A stretch of DNA of 6,867 nucleotides, from assembly GCA_937952305.1 (NCBI GenBank), contig CALFZO010000189.1, forward strand, positions 1 to 6,867, read 5' to 3'. The stretch is from an uncultured Anaerolineales bacterium (GTDB lineage Bacteria; Chloroflexota; Anaerolineae; Anaerolineales; UBA6663). The notes under the pieces were generated by a model. The model saw nothing but the letters and a program-made list of their open reading frames with translations, did not search any database and was not told the origin of the DNA. A program made the position numbers and the translations under genes. This document shows, one piece after another, positions 5,592-6,867 of the stretch (position 1 is the first letter of the stretch; every line of letters starts with the position of its first letter).

Positions 5592-6867
5592 CCGCCACCT
5601 GATAAACGGCGCCGCCGCGGTGGCTCAAGACGTAGAGCTCGCCGGCCTCGTCCTCGCCGAAGGCGCTGATCTGAAAGCCGGCCTGGCCAAAGACCTCGCG
5701 CTGCCAGACGCCGGCCGCATCGCGCGTCAGCACCCAGATGGTCCCGGAGCAGTAGTCGCCGAAGAAATAGCGGCCGACCAGGGCCGGCAGGGCGCCGCCG
5801 CGATAGACGTAGCCGCCCGTCACTGAACAACCGCCCTCGGCATGGGTGTACTCGGCTACCGGCGGCGTCGTGCCGTCCGGCACAGGATCGAGCTCGGTCG
5901 GCCGCGTCCCTTCCAGCGGACGCCAGCCGTAGTTCTCGCCGCCCGGGCTGTCGGCCGGCTGGAAGTTTACTTCCTCAATGGTGTTCTGTCCGACGTCGGC
6001 GATGTAGAGGTCGCCGGTGGCCCGGTCGAAGGCGAAGCGCCAGGGGTTGCGCAGCCCATAGGCCCAGATCTCGGGCCGGGCGTCGGCGCGCCCGGCCAGC
6101 GGGTTGCTGGGCGGGATGGCGTACGGCCGCCCCCCAACCGGATCCGCCGCGCGCACATCGATCCGCAGCATTTTCCCCAGAAGCGATTGCAGGTCTTGGG
6201 CGTTGTTCTGCGGGTCGTTGGCCGAGCCGCCGTCGCCGCTGCCGATGTACAGATAGCCGTCCGGCCCGAAGGCAAGGTCGCCGCCATTGTGGTTCGAGTA
6301 GGGCTGCGCGATCTGCAACAGGATCGTCTCGCTGGCCGGGTCGGCCCGGTCCGGGTCGGCCGAGACCTGGAAACGGGCGATGACGGTGTCGCCGTCGCCG
6401 TCGGTGTAGTTGACGAAGAAGGCGCCCGCGACGGCATAGTCCGGCGGGAAGGCCAGCCCGAGCAGGCCCTGCTCATTGCCGCTGGCGTTGACGCGGTCGG
6501 CGATGTCCAGGAACGGGTCCGGCAGCAGGGCGCCGTCGCTGAGGATGCGGATCGTGCCGGGCTGTTCGACGACAAAGAGCCGGCCCGTGCCGTCGCCGGC
6601 GTGCACCAGCGTCAGCGGCCGGTCCAGGCCGTCGACGATCTCCACCAGCTGATAGTCGTTGGGCTCGAAAGCGGCCGGCGCGGGGGAGGCCGTGGGCGTG
6701 GCCGGCCCGGCGGTGGGCGACGGGGGCTGCGGTGAGACGCTGGCGGTGGGTGTGGCGGTGGCGGCGGGCAGCGGGGTGGCGGCCGGCCGGCGGGTGGCGG
6801 AGACGATGGCCAAGGGCTGCGCGGTGGGCGAGGCCGTCGGCGGGCTGGGCCAGAGCGTGGGCGCCGC
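5581..6867 (-). CDS. Secreted PQQ-dependent sugar (aldose) dehydrogenase, GSDH family (5' end off the window)
   Basis: This is an extracytoplasmic six-bladed beta-propeller enzyme of the soluble glucose/aldose dehydrogenase family (PF07995), predicted to oxidise sugars using PQQ. The frame is open to the window edge, so 428 residues are visible and the N-terminus with its export signal is missing; a TTG at 6813 is not needed as a start. Residues 1 to about 66 are a Pro/Thr/Ala/Ser-rich tether. The propeller then runs from YQLVEIVDGLDRPLTLVHAG (72-91) through EQGLLGLAF (132-140), FVNYTDGDGDTVIARF (151-166), NHNGGDLAFGPDGYLYIGSG (192-211), EIWAYGLRNPWRFAFD (266-281), ENYGWRPLEG (311-320) and GRYFFGDYCSGTIW (365-378). 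H193 and R273 align with the catalytic His and the conserved Arg (YGxRNP) of Acinetobacter s-GDH. Two Cys (347, 373) could form a disulfide. The true substrate cannot be told, and some family members are not PQQ enzymes. The stop lies in a duplicated 40-bp repeat, and no clear terminator follows. Confidence 0.92.
   Translation of the reverse strand, partial: AAPTLWPSPPTASPTAQPLAIVSATRRPAATPLPAATATPTASVSPQPPSPTAGPATPTASPAPAAFEPNDYQLVEIVDGLDRPLTLVHAGDGTGRLFVVEQPGTIRILSDGALLPDPFLDIADRVNASGNEQGLLGLAFPPDYAVAGAFFVNYTDGDGDTVIARFQVSADPDRADPASETILLQIAQPYSNHNGGDLAFGPDGYLYIGSGDGGSANDPQNNAQDLQSLLGKMLRIDVRAADPVGGRPYAIPPSNPLAGRADARPEIWAYGLRNPWRFAFDRATGDLYIADVGQNTIEEVNFQPADSPGGENYGWRPLEGTRPTELDPVPDGTTPPVAEYTHAEGGCSVTGGYVYRGGALPALVGRYFFGDYCSGTIWVLTRDAAGVWQREVFGQAGFQISAFGEDEAGELYVLSHRGGAVYQVAATP

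Noticed and set aside
5399..5830. A 143-codon minus-strand frame crossing the end of the dehydrogenase gene and the spacer
   Set aside because: It starts out of frame within the dehydrogenase coding region and gives an Arg/Pro-rich product with no recognisable domain. Its stop coincides with the duplicated gene-end repeat by chance of frame.
5842..6735. A 297-codon plus-strand open frame opposite the sugar dehydrogenase
   Set aside because: Its Val/Gly/Arg/Ala-rich translation has no recognisable domain. The minus-strand frame carries the full set of GSDH propeller motifs.
1..6867. CRISPR array, insertion sequence, tRNA or phage-like gene
   Set aside because: No regularly spaced repeats, transposase, integrase or tRNA cloverleaf was seen. 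The only direct repeat is the two-copy 40-bp gene-end duplication.

Overview
This window looks like an ordinary chromosomal stretch from a high-GC bacterium, most likely a member of the Chloroflexota (Anaerolineae/Caldilineae-like). That placement is inferred from two things: the secreted proteins carry Thr/Pro/Ala/Ser-rich low-complexity tethers of the 'TPAPTA' / 'TPTASP' kind directly after the export signal, and the base composition is strongly G+C biased. No rRNA or other phylogenetic marker is present, so the assignment is tentative. Every gene I can support lies on the minus strand. The many long plus-strand open frames are antisense shadows of GC-rich codons.

Reading in the direction of transcription (right to left), the window opens inside a secreted PQQ-type sugar/aldose dehydrogenase (6867 to 5581; its N-terminus lies beyond the right edge). 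It is followed by about 460 bases without a gene (5121-5580). This gap holds an imperfect 40-bp direct repeat that copies the dehydrogenase gene's own 3' end, a hairpin-rich segment, a perfect 24-bp palindrome, a consensus TATAAT -10 box, and a leader of about 170 nt.

Next comes a complete BMP/NupN-type nucleoside ABC importer operon. It contains a substrate-binding lipoprotein (5120-4104), a first permease (4029-2899), a second permease (2892-1981) and a double-domain ATPase (1954-443). A perfect 32-bp palindrome with a short U-tract lies between the lipoprotein and the first permease. It probably attenuates transcription, so that the binding protein is made in excess over the membrane complex. 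A strong intrinsic terminator (393-426) closes the operon. Only 26 bases after that terminator's U-tract, mscL (large-conductance mechanosensitive channel) starts, and it runs off the left edge.

Functionally, the lipoprotein is expected to capture a nucleoside outside the membrane. The two BPD_transp_2-type permeases would form the channel, and the ATPase would power uptake with one canonical and one degenerate nucleotide site. MscL is an osmotic safety valve with no evident functional link. The dehydrogenase is an independent extracytoplasmic enzyme. I do not see a new defence, mobile or biosynthetic system here. The most interesting parts are non-coding: the attenuator inside the operon, the terminator/mscL arrangement, and the structured, partly duplicated intergenic region at 5121-5591.
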